A stretch of 41,602 nucleotides of DNA from Flavobacteriales bacterium (GTDB lineage: Bacteria; Bacteroidota; Bacteroidia; Flavobacteriales_D; Sanyastnellaceae), in contig CANEVR010000019.1 in NCBI GenBank assembly GCA_947442505.1, positions 1 to 41,602 on the forward strand, in the 5' to 3' direction. The notes beneath the pieces are model-generated. The model did no database searches and had not been told where the DNA came from. It was given only the letters and a program-made list of their open reading frames with translations. Each line of letters opens with the position of its first letter. The stretch's first letter is position 1. A program made the position numbers and the translations under genes. Positions 33,298-41,289 of the stretch are shown piece by piece.

Positions 33298-34143
33298 CTA
33301 TTGTCCCAAGGTATCCAAAGGTGAGGCATTCACAGTGGTGTCAGGGCTTTCGCTGCTGATTGCATCATCGACTACAGGTACCAACAAATCCTCCACCGGG
33401 ATTTTTTCCAATGCTCTGTCTACCTCTGCTTCTTTCTTGTCTCTCTTTTCTGTTGACCATTCTGAACCATAACGCTCAAAATAATCATCACCCAAACACT
33501 TCATCAATCGCATAATCTTGCGCTTGCGCTTTTGCATATAGGCCGAAGGCCTCTCCAATTTGAACTTCTTGGGATTGGGCAAGCAAGAGGCAATCAAAGC
33601 CGCTTGCTCTCTCGTCAATCGATCAGCCGTTGTTTCAAAATACAACTCCGATGCTGCACCTACACCATACGTGCAAGGTCCCATCTCTATGACATTTAAG
33701 TACATTTCCAAAATGCGCTCCTTGCTCCAGAAAAACTCGATCAACACCGTAAAATATGCCTCTAAACCCTTTCTCAACCATGATCGAGCAGGCCATAAAA
33801 AAACATTCTTTGCTGTCTGCTGCGAAATGGTGCTGGCACCGCGCTTTTTCTTGTGGGTCTCATTGTAACGTTGGGCCTTTTCAATCGCCTCCCAATCAAA
33901 CCCATTGTGTGACATGAAATGATTGTCTTCGCTGCTGACAACAGCCAATTTAACCTGTGTAGAAATCTGATCACCATCTACCCATTGATAATGATAGGTA
34001 CAATCCTCCACCTTGGCGCGATCCATCATGTGGAAAAGTGTTATTGGTGGATTGACCCACTTGTAAAGCAATACCCATCCTATCGTGAATCCAAAGAAAA
34101 CGATGGAGGACCAGAGTATTATTCTAAATATCAATCGAAGCAT
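33298..34143 (-). CDS. mtgA: Monofunctional biosynthetic peptidoglycan transglycosylase
   Basis: A 281-residue GT51 enzyme that polymerises lipid II glycan strands at the outer face of the inner membrane. One N-terminal transmembrane helix (about residues 5-26) is followed by the glycosyltransferase domain. Motif 1 is SSEDNHFMSHNGFDW with the catalytic glutamate E72; KKRGASTISQQTAKNVFL, RKGLEAYFTVLIEFFWSKERILEMYLN and ELYFETTADRLTREQAALIAS are the next family motifs. There is no transpeptidase domain. A C-terminal tail (about 220-281) is acidic and longer than in E. coli MtgA. Its ATG shares one base with the stop of the upstream C1 peptidase gene (TAATG). Confidence 0.95.
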   Translation of the reverse strand: MLRLIFRIILWSSIVFFGFTIGWVLLYKWVNPPITLFHMMDRAKVEDCTYHYQWVDGDQISTQVKLAVVSSEDNHFMSHNGFDWEAIEKAQRYNETHKKKRGASTISQQTAKNVFLWPARSWLRKGLEAYFTVLIEFFWSKERILEMYLNVIEMGPCTYGVGAASELYFETTADRLTREQAALIASCLPNPKKFKLERPSAYMQKRKRKIMRLMKCLGDDYFERYGSEWSTEKRDKKEAEVDRALEKIPVEDLLVPVVDDAISSESPDTTVNASPLDTLGQ

Positions 34144-35264
34144 TACTTACCCATCTTCTTTTGCAATTCCTTTGGAAGTGCATCCTTGTGAACCACCATA
34201 CAGACGGTCTTGGCTTTAAAATATGAACCAGAAACATGCTGATATCCTTTGGAGGAATTCTTCTCTCCCCAAGAATTTTTTGTCAAAAAATACAACCCTC
34301 CATTTTGATCTTTACTCAATCCTACAATATGCATCAAATGATCATCGGTGGTAGCAAAGCGATCATAATCCTTTTGACGTGACTCCTGCGTAACAATTGG
34401 CTCAACATGCTTAGTGGTGAACATCTCTTCTTTCTTAACGCCTTCATCCAACAAAACGGCAATGTTGTTCTTATAAGAGAAGCCCCTTTCACTCACGTCT
34501 GCGTCCCAAGCGATGGTATATCCATTCTCCAATGCATGAACTGCCGCTTGGTAAAACTCCTCCAATGGCAAATTGAAATATTGTCCTTTAGACCAATTGT
34601 CAGGAACCTCTACTGCAAAGTTTGAATAATAAGGATGGTGACTAAACGAAGTCAACATCACATAATCATCTGCCTTGATTCCCAATGCATCTCTGAAAGT
34701 AGCTGGTGTATAGGATTTACCTTCAAAATCAAAAGAGGTCGGTATCCTTCCGATGTAGGTGTCTAGCAAAGTCTCAACACCAGATTTCCAATCATTGTTC
34801 TCCTCATTCAGTTTTCTATCCAATACCATTTTGGCCGTTGTTTCCATATAGGCATCCAAAACGTTGTGGTTGTATACACTTGAGCCCATGACAAATCCAC
34901 TGAACACAGATTCTGGAACCAATCCGTACTCTCTAACGGCTTGAATAACATCATGGCTCAAACCTCCTGGTCCCAATTGCTGCTTGCCTTGATACCGAAC
35001 ATATGAATCCACCTTCTTTGGATACATCAAACGTGGATTAATCAATTCCGACAAATCCACTTGCTTGTTGCTGATCCTTGCCACTTCTGATTCCAAAAAT
35101 GAAACCGTAGCAAAACTCCAACAAGTACCTGTTTGACACTGGTCTTCCACCGCACCGTGCTTAATCTCTTTGACAATATTAAACTGATAAGGAAACGCTG
35201 ATTGTTCCTTCTGAGCCGCGGCCATAGAAGCCATCAATGAGAAAATTATTCCTATTTTTTTCAT
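34143..35264 (-). CDS. Exported C1-family cysteine peptidase (bleomycin hydrolase-like)
   Basis: A 373-residue papain-fold peptidase. The start at 35264 gives a short signal peptide (MKKIGIIFSLMASMAAAQ); a longer frame from 35381 would hide it and run through the divergent promoter. The catalytic Cys is C48 in QTGTCWSFATVSF, the His is in DDHLMHIVGLS, and the Asn is in TKNSWGEK. The layout resembles PepC/bleomycin hydrolase (C1B) enzymes, which are usually cytoplasmic, but this one is predicted to be exported. Homologues in Bacteroidota are often annotated aminopeptidase C. It is translationally coupled to mtgA downstream. The -7-like TACCATTG ends 4 nt before the ATG with TTTC 19 nt above it. 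Confidence 0.9.
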   Translation of the reverse strand: MKKIGIIFSLMASMAAAQKEQSAFPYQFNIVKEIKHGAVEDQCQTGTCWSFATVSFLESEVARISNKQVDLSELINPRLMYPKKVDSYVRYQGKQQLGPGGLSHDVIQAVREYGLVPESVFSGFVMGSSVYNHNVLDAYMETTAKMVLDRKLNEENNDWKSGVETLLDTYIGRIPTSFDFEGKSYTPATFRDALGIKADDYVMLTSFSHHPYYSNFAVEVPDNWSKGQYFNLPLEEFYQAAVHALENGYTIAWDADVSERGFSYKNNIAVLLDEGVKKEEMFTTKHVEPIVTQESRQKDYDRFATTDDHLMHIVGLSKDQNGGLYFLTKNSWGEKNSSKGYQHVSGSYFKAKTVCMVVHKDALPKELQKKMGK

Positions 35265-35268
35265 ATTG

Positions 35269-35299
35269 CAATGGTAAGACTTTTCACACGAATTAGAAA
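35269..35299 (-). promoter_or_regulatory. Putative leaderless promoter of the peptidase-mtgA operon
   Basis: On the minus strand, TTTC (35296-35299), 19-nt spacer, TACCATTG (35269-35276), ending 4 nt before the ATG at 35264. Confidence 0.5.
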
Positions 35300-35320
35300 A
35301 CAAATTCCCCTTCGGATAGC

Positions 35321-35328
35321 TACATTTG
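35321..35328 (+). promoter_or_regulatory. Putative leaderless -7 box (TACATTTG) of the ABC operon
   Basis: A perfect TAnnTTTG ending 4 nt before the GTG start at 35333. No -33 box at 19 nt. It faces the peptidase promoter across a 68-nt gap. Confidence 0.55.
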
Positions 35329-35332
35329 CCTT

Positions 35333-35959
35333 GTGTTACAAACGCAATCATTAAAATACCAATACCCTTCCGGAAAACCACTGGTTTTTCCTGATATCCA
35401 TTTTCCTGATGAACAACCCGCCCTAATCTTGGGCGAAAGTGGTTGTGGAAAAACTACTTTACTGCATCTTCTGGCAGGACTAAGAACACCCACGTCAGGG
35501 AATGTAATCCTGGGTCAAACCAATTTGTATTCTCTAACAACTTCTGAAAGAGATGTCTTTAGGGGAAAAAACATTGGGGTTGTATTTCAAACGGCACATT
35601 TCATCCCTTCATTATCGGTACTGGAAAACATCATGATGTCGCTTTATCTCAATGGAAAAGTGCAAGATGAAAACAAAGCCAAGGACTTTTTAAACCTGGT
35701 AAATCTATTCCACAAAGCCTTCCAACCCATAGGATCATTGAGCGTGGGAGAGCAGCAGCGCATTGCCATTGTTAGATCCATCATTCATGAACCGCAGTGG
35801 ATTTTTGCCGATGAACCAACAAGTGCCTTGGACAATAAAAACACAGATCAAGTCATTCACTTATTCATGGAGATGACAAAAACCGTCAACGCTCAGTTGA
35901 TCGTTGTCACACATGACAACCGTTGGGATAATGTTATTGCTAATAAAGTGCAATTATGA
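35333..35959 (+). CDS. ABC transporter ATP-binding protein (LolD/MacB type)
   Basis: A 208-residue ATPase. It has Walker A GESGCGKTT (about 33-41), the Q-loop region VVFQTAHFIPSLSV, the signature LSVGEQQR, Walker B WIFADEPTSALD, and the H-loop VVTHDNRW. It powers the FtsX-type permease encoded next; the ATPase stop and permease start overlap as ATGA, so the two are coupled. The start is GTG, placed 4 nt after a perfect -7 box. LolD/MacB-type ATPases serve lipoprotein release, export or, with this operon layout, metal uptake; the His-rich permease and DUF3299-like partner favour a metal role (inference). Confidence 0.93.
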   Translation: MLQTQSLKYQYPSGKPLVFPDIHFPDEQPALILGESGCGKTTLLHLLAGLRTPTSGNVILGQTNLYSLTTSERDVFRGKNIGVVFQTAHFIPSLSVLENIMMSLYLNGKVQDENKAKDFLNLVNLFHKAFQPIGSLSVGEQQRIAIVRSIIHEPQWIFADEPTSALDNKNTDQVIHLFMEMTKTVNAQLIVVTHDNRWDNVIANKVQL

Positions 35960-37263
35960 ATTTGATTAAACTGGCATTAAAAAACATTAAGTACCAATGG
36001 TTAGACACCATGCTCAGCGTCATTTTATTGGCGTTTGGACTAGGGACGGTTTCCATGCTCATTTTGGTTGAAAAACAAACCGCTGAACAATTCAATAAAA
36101 ACATCAAGGACATTGATATGGTTCTTGGTGCAAAGGGCAGCCCACTTCAATTGATATTGGCCAATGTTTATCACGTTGATGCACCAACAGGAAACATCAA
36201 AGTGGGTGATGCGCGCATGGTCACGGAAAATCCAACCATTGAAAGGGCCATCCCTCTGGCTTATGGTGACAATTTTGAGCAATGGAGAATTGTGGGAACC
36301 GATCAGGGTTATCCAGATCATTATGAAATGAAATTGTCACAAGGACAAAATTTTCAATCCGATTATGACGCCTGTATCGGCGCGGATGTAGCCAAGGTTA
36401 CTGGCCTTAAATTGGGCGACCCCTTCCTCAGCACCCACGGACTGGATCAATCTGAAAATGATGAAGAGCACGCCCATCACCACAATTACACAGTTGTGGG
36501 CATTTACGAGCCCTCTGGAACGGTGATCGATAAACTTATTCTTACACCAGTGTCCACGGTTTGGCACGCACATGAAGACCAAGAAGTGGAAAAGCCAGCG
36601 GAACCCGACACAACATTGACGGTAGAGAAAATTGTTATTAAAAACAACCCTCCCACAATTCGGAAAGGACCGTTGATGATGCTTCGCCCTGCCAAGGAAA
36701 GAGTAGCATCTCCCAATGACAACAAAGAAGTTACGGCATACCTTTTGAAGAAAAGAACGCCAATGGCTCAAATGATTCTGCCCAACCTCATCAAAGAAAC
36801 CAACATGCAGTTGGCACTTCCTGCTATTGAAATCAACCGACTTTCTGAAAATTTTGGTCTAGGTATGGATACCATCAAAGCCATTGCCTTGGTCATCATC
36901 GCACTTTCCTTCATCAGTATTTTTATTTCATTGTTCAATGCATTGAGAAAAAGAAAAAAAGAGATTGCCATCATGAGAACCATGGGCGCAACTAGAATCA
37001 AAGTATTTTGTTTGATTCAATTAGAAGGTCTACTATTGGTCATCATTGGCGGTGCGTTAGCATGGGGGCTAAGCCGAATTGGACTCAGCATTCTAAGCCA
37101 ACAATTGAACAACAATTTCCACTATACCTTTAACATCAAAGACGGATCGCTAGAGGAACTTTACTTATTTGGCGCAGCAATTTTAGCAGGAATGATAGCC
37201 TGTTGGATTCCCGCATATCAAGCCTACAAAATGGACATTTCAAAAACTTTAAGCAATGAATAA
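35956..37263 (+). CDS. FtsX-type ABC permease with His-rich periplasmic loop
   Basis: A 435-residue permease with the FtsX/MacB layout: one N-terminal transmembrane helix (about 18-38), a large periplasmic domain (about 40-305), then three C-terminal helices (about 306-330, 350-375, 403-425). The EIAIMRTMGATRIKVF block that follows the second helix is the MacB/FtsX hallmark. The periplasmic domain has a histidine cluster, H161 then H172 and H174-H176 (EEHAHHHN), and H204 and H206 in TVWHAHED, suggesting metal binding. From memory, similar His-rich permeases occur in Zur-regulated zinc operons of Vibrio and Pseudomonas. It ends 8 nt inside the next gene. Confidence 0.9.
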   Translation: MNLIKLALKNIKYQWLDTMLSVILLAFGLGTVSMLILVEKQTAEQFNKNIKDIDMVLGAKGSPLQLILANVYHVDAPTGNIKVGDARMVTENPTIERAIPLAYGDNFEQWRIVGTDQGYPDHYEMKLSQGQNFQSDYDACIGADVAKVTGLKLGDPFLSTHGLDQSENDEEHAHHHNYTVVGIYEPSGTVIDKLILTPVSTVWHAHEDQEVEKPAEPDTTLTVEKIVIKNNPPTIRKGPLMMLRPAKERVASPNDNKEVTAYLLKKRTPMAQMILPNLIKETNMQLALPAIEINRLSENFGLGMDTIKAIALVIIALSFISIFISLFNALRKRKKEIAIMRTMGATRIKVFCLIQLEGLLLVIIGGALAWGLSRIGLSILSQQLNNNFHYTFNIKDGSLEELYLFGAAILAGMIACWIPAYQAYKMDISKTLSNE

Positions 37264-37789
37264 AATTGGTTTCCTGGTTTCTTTTCTATTTCTCTTCTCT
37301 TGCGCATTCTCTGCCGATGAAGACCCCATTTTTGTATTAAAAGCCAAACCACTTCCTCCTGCTCAAAAATACTTTTTACCCAACAACATAGCCGATTTCA
37401 TGGGAGGGCCTGTGGAATTAACATGGAAAACATTGACCGATGTTGAATTCAAAGACATTTATGTCAAAGAATTGGATGCGTATTATTGGAAACCAACATT
37501 TGGTGCCAGCATCAAAGCATTGGAGGGTAAAGAGGTGTATGTGACCGGTTACGTCATTCCCGTGGACTATGACGCCAACTTCTACGTCGTTTCCCGATAC
37601 CCCTATGCCAATTGCTTCTTTTGTGGAGGTGGTGGTCCGGAGTCTGTGGTGGATTTGAGATTCACTGTCAAACACAGGGCTTACAAGACAGATGAAAGAT
37701 TAACGTTCAAAGGCAAGCTCAAACTGAACGGTGATGATGTGTACCAAATGAATTACATCTTAGAAGGGGCTGTAGAATTCAAACCATAA
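37256..37789 (+). CDS. Exported DUF3299-like protein
   Basis: A 177-residue exported protein; function unknown. The signal region MNKIGFLVSFLFLFSCAFSA could end as a lipoprotein (C16) or by ordinary cleavage after AFSA. The domain includes LEGKEVYVTGYVIPVDYD (about 89-106), the DUF3299-like strand, and RYPYANCFFCGGGGPESVVDL with a CxxC (C120, C123) that may bind a metal. DUF3299 proteins accompany ABC operons of the zinc-uptake type in proteobacteria, matching the two genes before it, which overlap or abut it. The metal-binding DUF2796 subunit of those operons is not seen in this window. The family call is from memory and moderate. Confidence 0.75.
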   Translation: MNKIGFLVSFLFLFSCAFSADEDPIFVLKAKPLPPAQKYFLPNNIADFMGGPVELTWKTLTDVEFKDIYVKELDAYYWKPTFGASIKALEGKEVYVTGYVIPVDYDANFYVVSRYPYANCFFCGGGGPESVVDLRFTVKHRAYKTDERLTFKGKLKLNGDDVYQMNYILEGAVEFKP

Positions 37790-37800
37790 TCAACATTTAT

Positions 37801-37808
37801 TACATTTG
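37801..37808 (+). promoter_or_regulatory. Putative -7 box (TACATTTG) of efp
   Basis: A perfect TAnnTTTG, 21 nt before the efp ATG. The -33 position reads TTCA. Confidence 0.55.
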
Positions 37809-37829
37809 CACGGCAATTAATCAAAAAAA

Positions 37830-38396
37830 ATGGCAGCTACTACCGCAGACATCAGCAATGGAATGTGTTTCCGAATGGACACACACATCTACAAAGTAAT
37901 TGAATTCTTACACGTGAAGCCAGGTAAAGGTCCTGCTTTTGTTAGAACCAAATTGCGCAACTTGAACAATGGTAAAATCATTGATCATACTTTCAACTCA
38001 GGAGTTAAAATGGATACCGTTCGTATTGAAACGCGCGAGTACCAATACTTATACAAGGATGACTCCTTCAATTTCATGAACATGGATGATTACGAACAAA
38101 TCACCATACCTGAAGCAATGATCAATGCGCCTGGTTTTTTAAAAGAAGGAATGAAGTGCATTGTCATGTTCAACGCTGAAGATGATCAACCCATGTCTTG
38201 CGATTTACCTACATTGGTAGAATACGCCATCACTTACACTGAACCTGGTATCAAGGGAGATACAGCAACCAATGCGATGAAACCAGCAACATTGGATGTG
38301 GGTATGGAAGTAAGGGTTCCGCTTTTCATCAATGAAGGTGATTTAATCCGCGTGGATACCTCAACCGGTCAGTACCACGACCGTGTAAAAAAATAA
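37830..38396 (+). CDS. efp: Translation elongation factor P
   Basis: A 188-residue protein that rescues ribosomes stalled on proline runs. The KOW domain loop HVKPGKGPAFVRTKL has lysine K33 at the tip, the residue modified in the lysine-type EF-P group (not the arginine-rhamnose type). The OB domains follow, with YAITYTEPGIKGDTATNAMKPATLDVGMEVRVPLFINEGDLIRVDTSTGQY, the standard end. No modification gene is adjacent. Its own promoter and a strong terminator make it a single-gene unit. Confidence 0.97.
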   Translation: MAATTADISNGMCFRMDTHIYKVIEFLHVKPGKGPAFVRTKLRNLNNGKIIDHTFNSGVKMDTVRIETREYQYLYKDDSFNFMNMDDYEQITIPEAMINAPGFLKEGMKCIVMFNAEDDQPMSCDLPTLVEYAITYTEPGIKGDTATNAMKPATLDVGMEVRVPLFINEGDLIRVDTSTGQYHDRVKK

Positions 38397-38400
38397 TATC

Positions 38401-38430
38401 AAGGCCGTCTTCAGGACGGCCTTTTTTTTT
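38401..38430 (+). terminator. Terminator after efp
   Basis: AAGGCCGTC (38401-38409) pairs with GACGGCCTT (38415-38423) around a 5-nt loop, followed by T to 38430. Confidence 0.93.
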
Positions 38431-38454
38431 GCATCTTAGCCCTCAGAAGAATTC

Positions 38455-39666
38455 ATGCAACAAGGGCTAAAAGACAAAATCAAACAACGCGATTTCAAAC
38501 TGCAATCGCTTTTGGAAATTACCAAAGCCATCAATGCCGATGTGCACATCGATGATCTTTTGGCCCTGTATCAAAACATACTCATCGAGCAACTACTTAT
38601 TGGGAAAACATTGTTGGTTTCTACCCAAGACCAACAATTACAAACCCTTATGGTGCATGGGTTTGATCAACCCACACAATGGCATTCAATCATCCAAGAA
38701 AACGCTCAAAAAAGCAAGCCAAAAATAGAAACCATTGCAACCAATGGTGCTCAGGCAGTCATTGTACCCATTGAAAAAGACGGTGCCCCTATTGCATTTG
38801 TTGTTCTTGGAGACAACGATGAAGAAGAGATAAGTCTTAGTCCCTCAATCAAGCACATGCGCTTTGTGCAAACGCTCACGAGCGTGCTGATTGTGGCCAT
38901 TCAAAACAAGAAACTAATTACTGAAAGCATTGCACAAGCGGGATTGAAAAGAGAATTGGAACTGGCAGCAGAAATGCAAAGCATGCTCCTTCCCAAACAA
39001 CTTCCGCAAACCAACACCTTGTTGGTTGATGCCTATTACAAGTCACATGGGCAAGTGGGGGGTGACTACTATGACTTCATACAAATCAATGAGCATGAAT
39101 GGATCTGTTGCATGGCAGATGTTTCTGGAAAGGGTGTCAGCGCAGCATTTTTAATGGCCGGTTTACAAGCACAACTGAGGGGGTTGATAGAATCTTATGG
39201 CTGTGATTTGGAGAAAATAATTTCCGCTCTCAATACCAAAGTTCTTGAATCCGCCCAAGGAGAAAAATTTGTCACTTTTTTCATTGGACATTACCATTCC
39301 AAAAACCAAGAATTCTCCTACATCAACTGCGGTCACAATCCTGGATTTGTTTTTCATGACAACGCAAACACCTGGATGAACGCCCAAATCCCTGCATTGG
39401 GAATTATTGATTCATTTCTAGGGCTTAAAAAAAACACTCTTCATCTCAGCACGGGCACGCATATTTTGCTCTATACTGATGGCCTCGTAGAGGTGGAAAA
39501 TGAAATGCTCCAACCTTTTGGAGAGATGGGAATCTCTGAAGCATTTGAGCAGTGGGGACAACTGTTTTCAAATGTGCAATTAATGGAAAAGGTAAATCAT
39601 TATATAGGAAAAATGAAATTTATTGATGATATTGCCTTGTTGCATATTTTGATTAATGAACCCTGA
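38455..39666 (+). CDS. SpoIIE/RsbU-type serine phosphatase with N-terminal GAF-like domain
   Basis: A 403-residue cytoplasmic protein with no membrane segment. The N-terminal 150 residues resemble a degenerate GAF sensor (KLQSLLEITKAINADVHIDDLLALY, then AVIVPIEKDGAPIAFVVLGD). A helix ELELAAEMQSMLLPKQLP (167-184) leads into the PP2C-like domain. The metal aspartates are in QVGGDYYDF (D204), MADVSGKGVSAAFLMAGLQ (D222), LLYTDGLVEVE (D342) and FIDDIALLHI (391-392). It probably dephosphorylates an anti-sigma antagonist or another partner. It overlaps the next gene, a histidine kinase, by 11 nt, so the two form one operon with the response regulator that follows. Confidence 0.93.
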   Translation: MQQGLKDKIKQRDFKLQSLLEITKAINADVHIDDLLALYQNILIEQLLIGKTLLVSTQDQQLQTLMVHGFDQPTQWHSIIQENAQKSKPKIETIATNGAQAVIVPIEKDGAPIAFVVLGDNDEEEISLSPSIKHMRFVQTLTSVLIVAIQNKKLITESIAQAGLKRELELAAEMQSMLLPKQLPQTNTLLVDAYYKSHGQVGGDYYDFIQINEHEWICCMADVSGKGVSAAFLMAGLQAQLRGLIESYGCDLEKIISALNTKVLESAQGEKFVTFFIGHYHSKNQEFSYINCGHNPGFVFHDNANTWMNAQIPALGIIDSFLGLKKNTLHLSTGTHILLYTDGLVEVENEMLQPFGEMGISEAFEQWGQLFSNVQLMEKVNHYIGKMKFIDDIALLHILINEP

Positions 39667-41284
39667 AGAAAAAATAGCGCTGCTCGAAAATCAAATCTTC
39701 GAAGCTAAAGAAACGCAAGCGACGATTCAATACATTGTGAGCTCCGTGTTGTCTCAAAACACAATTAAAGACGTTCTTTGGCAGATTGTACACAACTGCA
39801 TCCGTCAACTGGGGTTTGTTGATTGCGTGATTTACCTTTACCAAGAAAACGCCAATGCGCTGATTCAATCTGCTGCGTTGGAAAATAAAACCATTTCTTT
39901 TCAAGAAATCAACAACCCCATTAAGTTACAAATTGGAGAAGGGATTGTTGGAAACGTAGCCAAAGCAAGAAAAGCAGAAATAATCAGCGATACCTCTAAA
40001 GATTCAAGATACATTATTGATGACGCCTCACGACTTTCAGAAATTGCGGTTCCCATATTATTGGGGGACAAACTCATTGGGGTGATAGACAGTGAACATC
40101 CTGAGAAAAACTTTTACACCCCTAGACATTTCGAAATTCTTTCCACCATAGCATCCTTGTGCGCTTTCAAAATTGATAGTCTTTACACAATGGAGAAAAT
40201 GCAGCGGGTCAATGCTCAATTGCGCATTGCGCAAAAAATTGCGCAAATGGGATCGTGGGAGTATCATATCAACTCAGAAAAAATCCACTTTCATGCCAGG
40301 GTAGAAGAAATGATGATAAAAACATCCAGTGAACCCGGTTTAACCTTTGATGAGTTTGAAAAAAATCTTCACCCTTCAGACGCAAAAACATTTAGAGCAA
40401 ACTGGATTCTTTTCCTGGAAAAAGATATTGCCGAGCCTGGGTACATGAGAATTATTCTCAATGGCCATGAGCGTGAAATCTTATGGAGAATAGCGGATAA
40501 AAAGTACATCGAGTTTGACAAGTCAGGAATTATTCCCGGAGTGTTTTTAGACATCACAGACCTTAGAAATCTTGAGAAAGAAAAAGGGCATCTTATACTT
40601 GAATTAACCAAAAGGAATCAGGCACTTTCTCAATTCAACAAAATCATCTCACATAACCTCAGAGCTCCAGTTGCCAATATTATAGGCATCCTCAGTCTCT
40701 TGGAACACATTTCTCCAGAGGAGGATGACCACAAAGAACTCCAGAATGAGTTGACCCATTTAGCGGCCGGAGTAGATGGCATTATCAAAGATCTAAATGG
40801 GGCCCTTAGCCATAATATTGAAATCAACGAAGCCAAATCCAAAATTCTTTTTGAAGATATTATTCAGTCCAATATTGATCTTTTATCTGCAGCAATAAAA
40901 GAAGTTAATCCCACCATCAGATTGAATTGCAAAGCAGAATACGCATTTGGTTTTCCAGCCTATCTCAACTCCATTTTTTACAACCTCTTAGCCAATGCGC
41001 TGAAGTATCGACAGCCCGATAGACCCCTAGTCATCGATATTTCCACACATACGGATATGACTGATGTTCACATTGTTTTCAAAGACAACGGAAGAGGTTT
41101 AAATACATCAAAATCTGATGATAAAATTTTTGGTCTCTATTCAAGATTTCACAAAGAAATAGAAGGCAAAGGACTCGGGTTGTTTATTACCAAACAGCAG
41201 ATAGAATTCATGGGTGGCAACATATATGCCGAGGGTAAAGAAAATGAAGGGTTAACCGTTCACATTCAACTTCCTAAAATGTAA
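39656..41284 (+). CDS. GAF-PAS hybrid sensor histidine kinase, soluble
   Basis: A 542-residue kinase without a membrane segment. A GAF domain spans about residues 25-175 (IGEGIVGNVAKARKAEIISD, IAVPILLGDKLIGVID). A PAS-like domain spans about 185-305, ending in a DITDLRNLEKEK coil. The phospho-acceptor histidine is H333 in ISHNLRAPVANIIG. The ATPase domain has the N box FYNLLANALKY, G1 DNGRGL (477-482), F box FGLYSRFH, and G2 GKGLGLFI (504-511). The signal is unknown but intracellular. It overlaps the phosphatase gene and is followed 5 nt later by a response regulator, its likely phosphotransfer partner. Confidence 0.95.
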   Translation: MNPEEKIALLENQIFEAKETQATIQYIVSSVLSQNTIKDVLWQIVHNCIRQLGFVDCVIYLYQENANALIQSAALENKTISFQEINNPIKLQIGEGIVGNVAKARKAEIISDTSKDSRYIIDDASRLSEIAVPILLGDKLIGVIDSEHPEKNFYTPRHFEILSTIASLCAFKIDSLYTMEKMQRVNAQLRIAQKIAQMGSWEYHINSEKIHFHARVEEMMIKTSSEPGLTFDEFEKNLHPSDAKTFRANWILFLEKDIAEPGYMRIILNGHEREILWRIADKKYIEFDKSGIIPGVFLDITDLRNLEKEKGHLILELTKRNQALSQFNKIISHNLRAPVANIIGILSLLEHISPEEDDHKELQNELTHLAAGVDGIIKDLNGALSHNIEINEAKSKILFEDIIQSNIDLLSAAIKEVNPTIRLNCKAEYAFGFPAYLNSIFYNLLANALKYRQPDRPLVIDISTHTDMTDVHIVFKDNGRGLNTSKSDDKIFGLYSRFHKEIEGKGLGLFITKQQIEFMGGNIYAEGKENEGLTVHIQLPKM

Positions 41285-41289
41285 TCACT

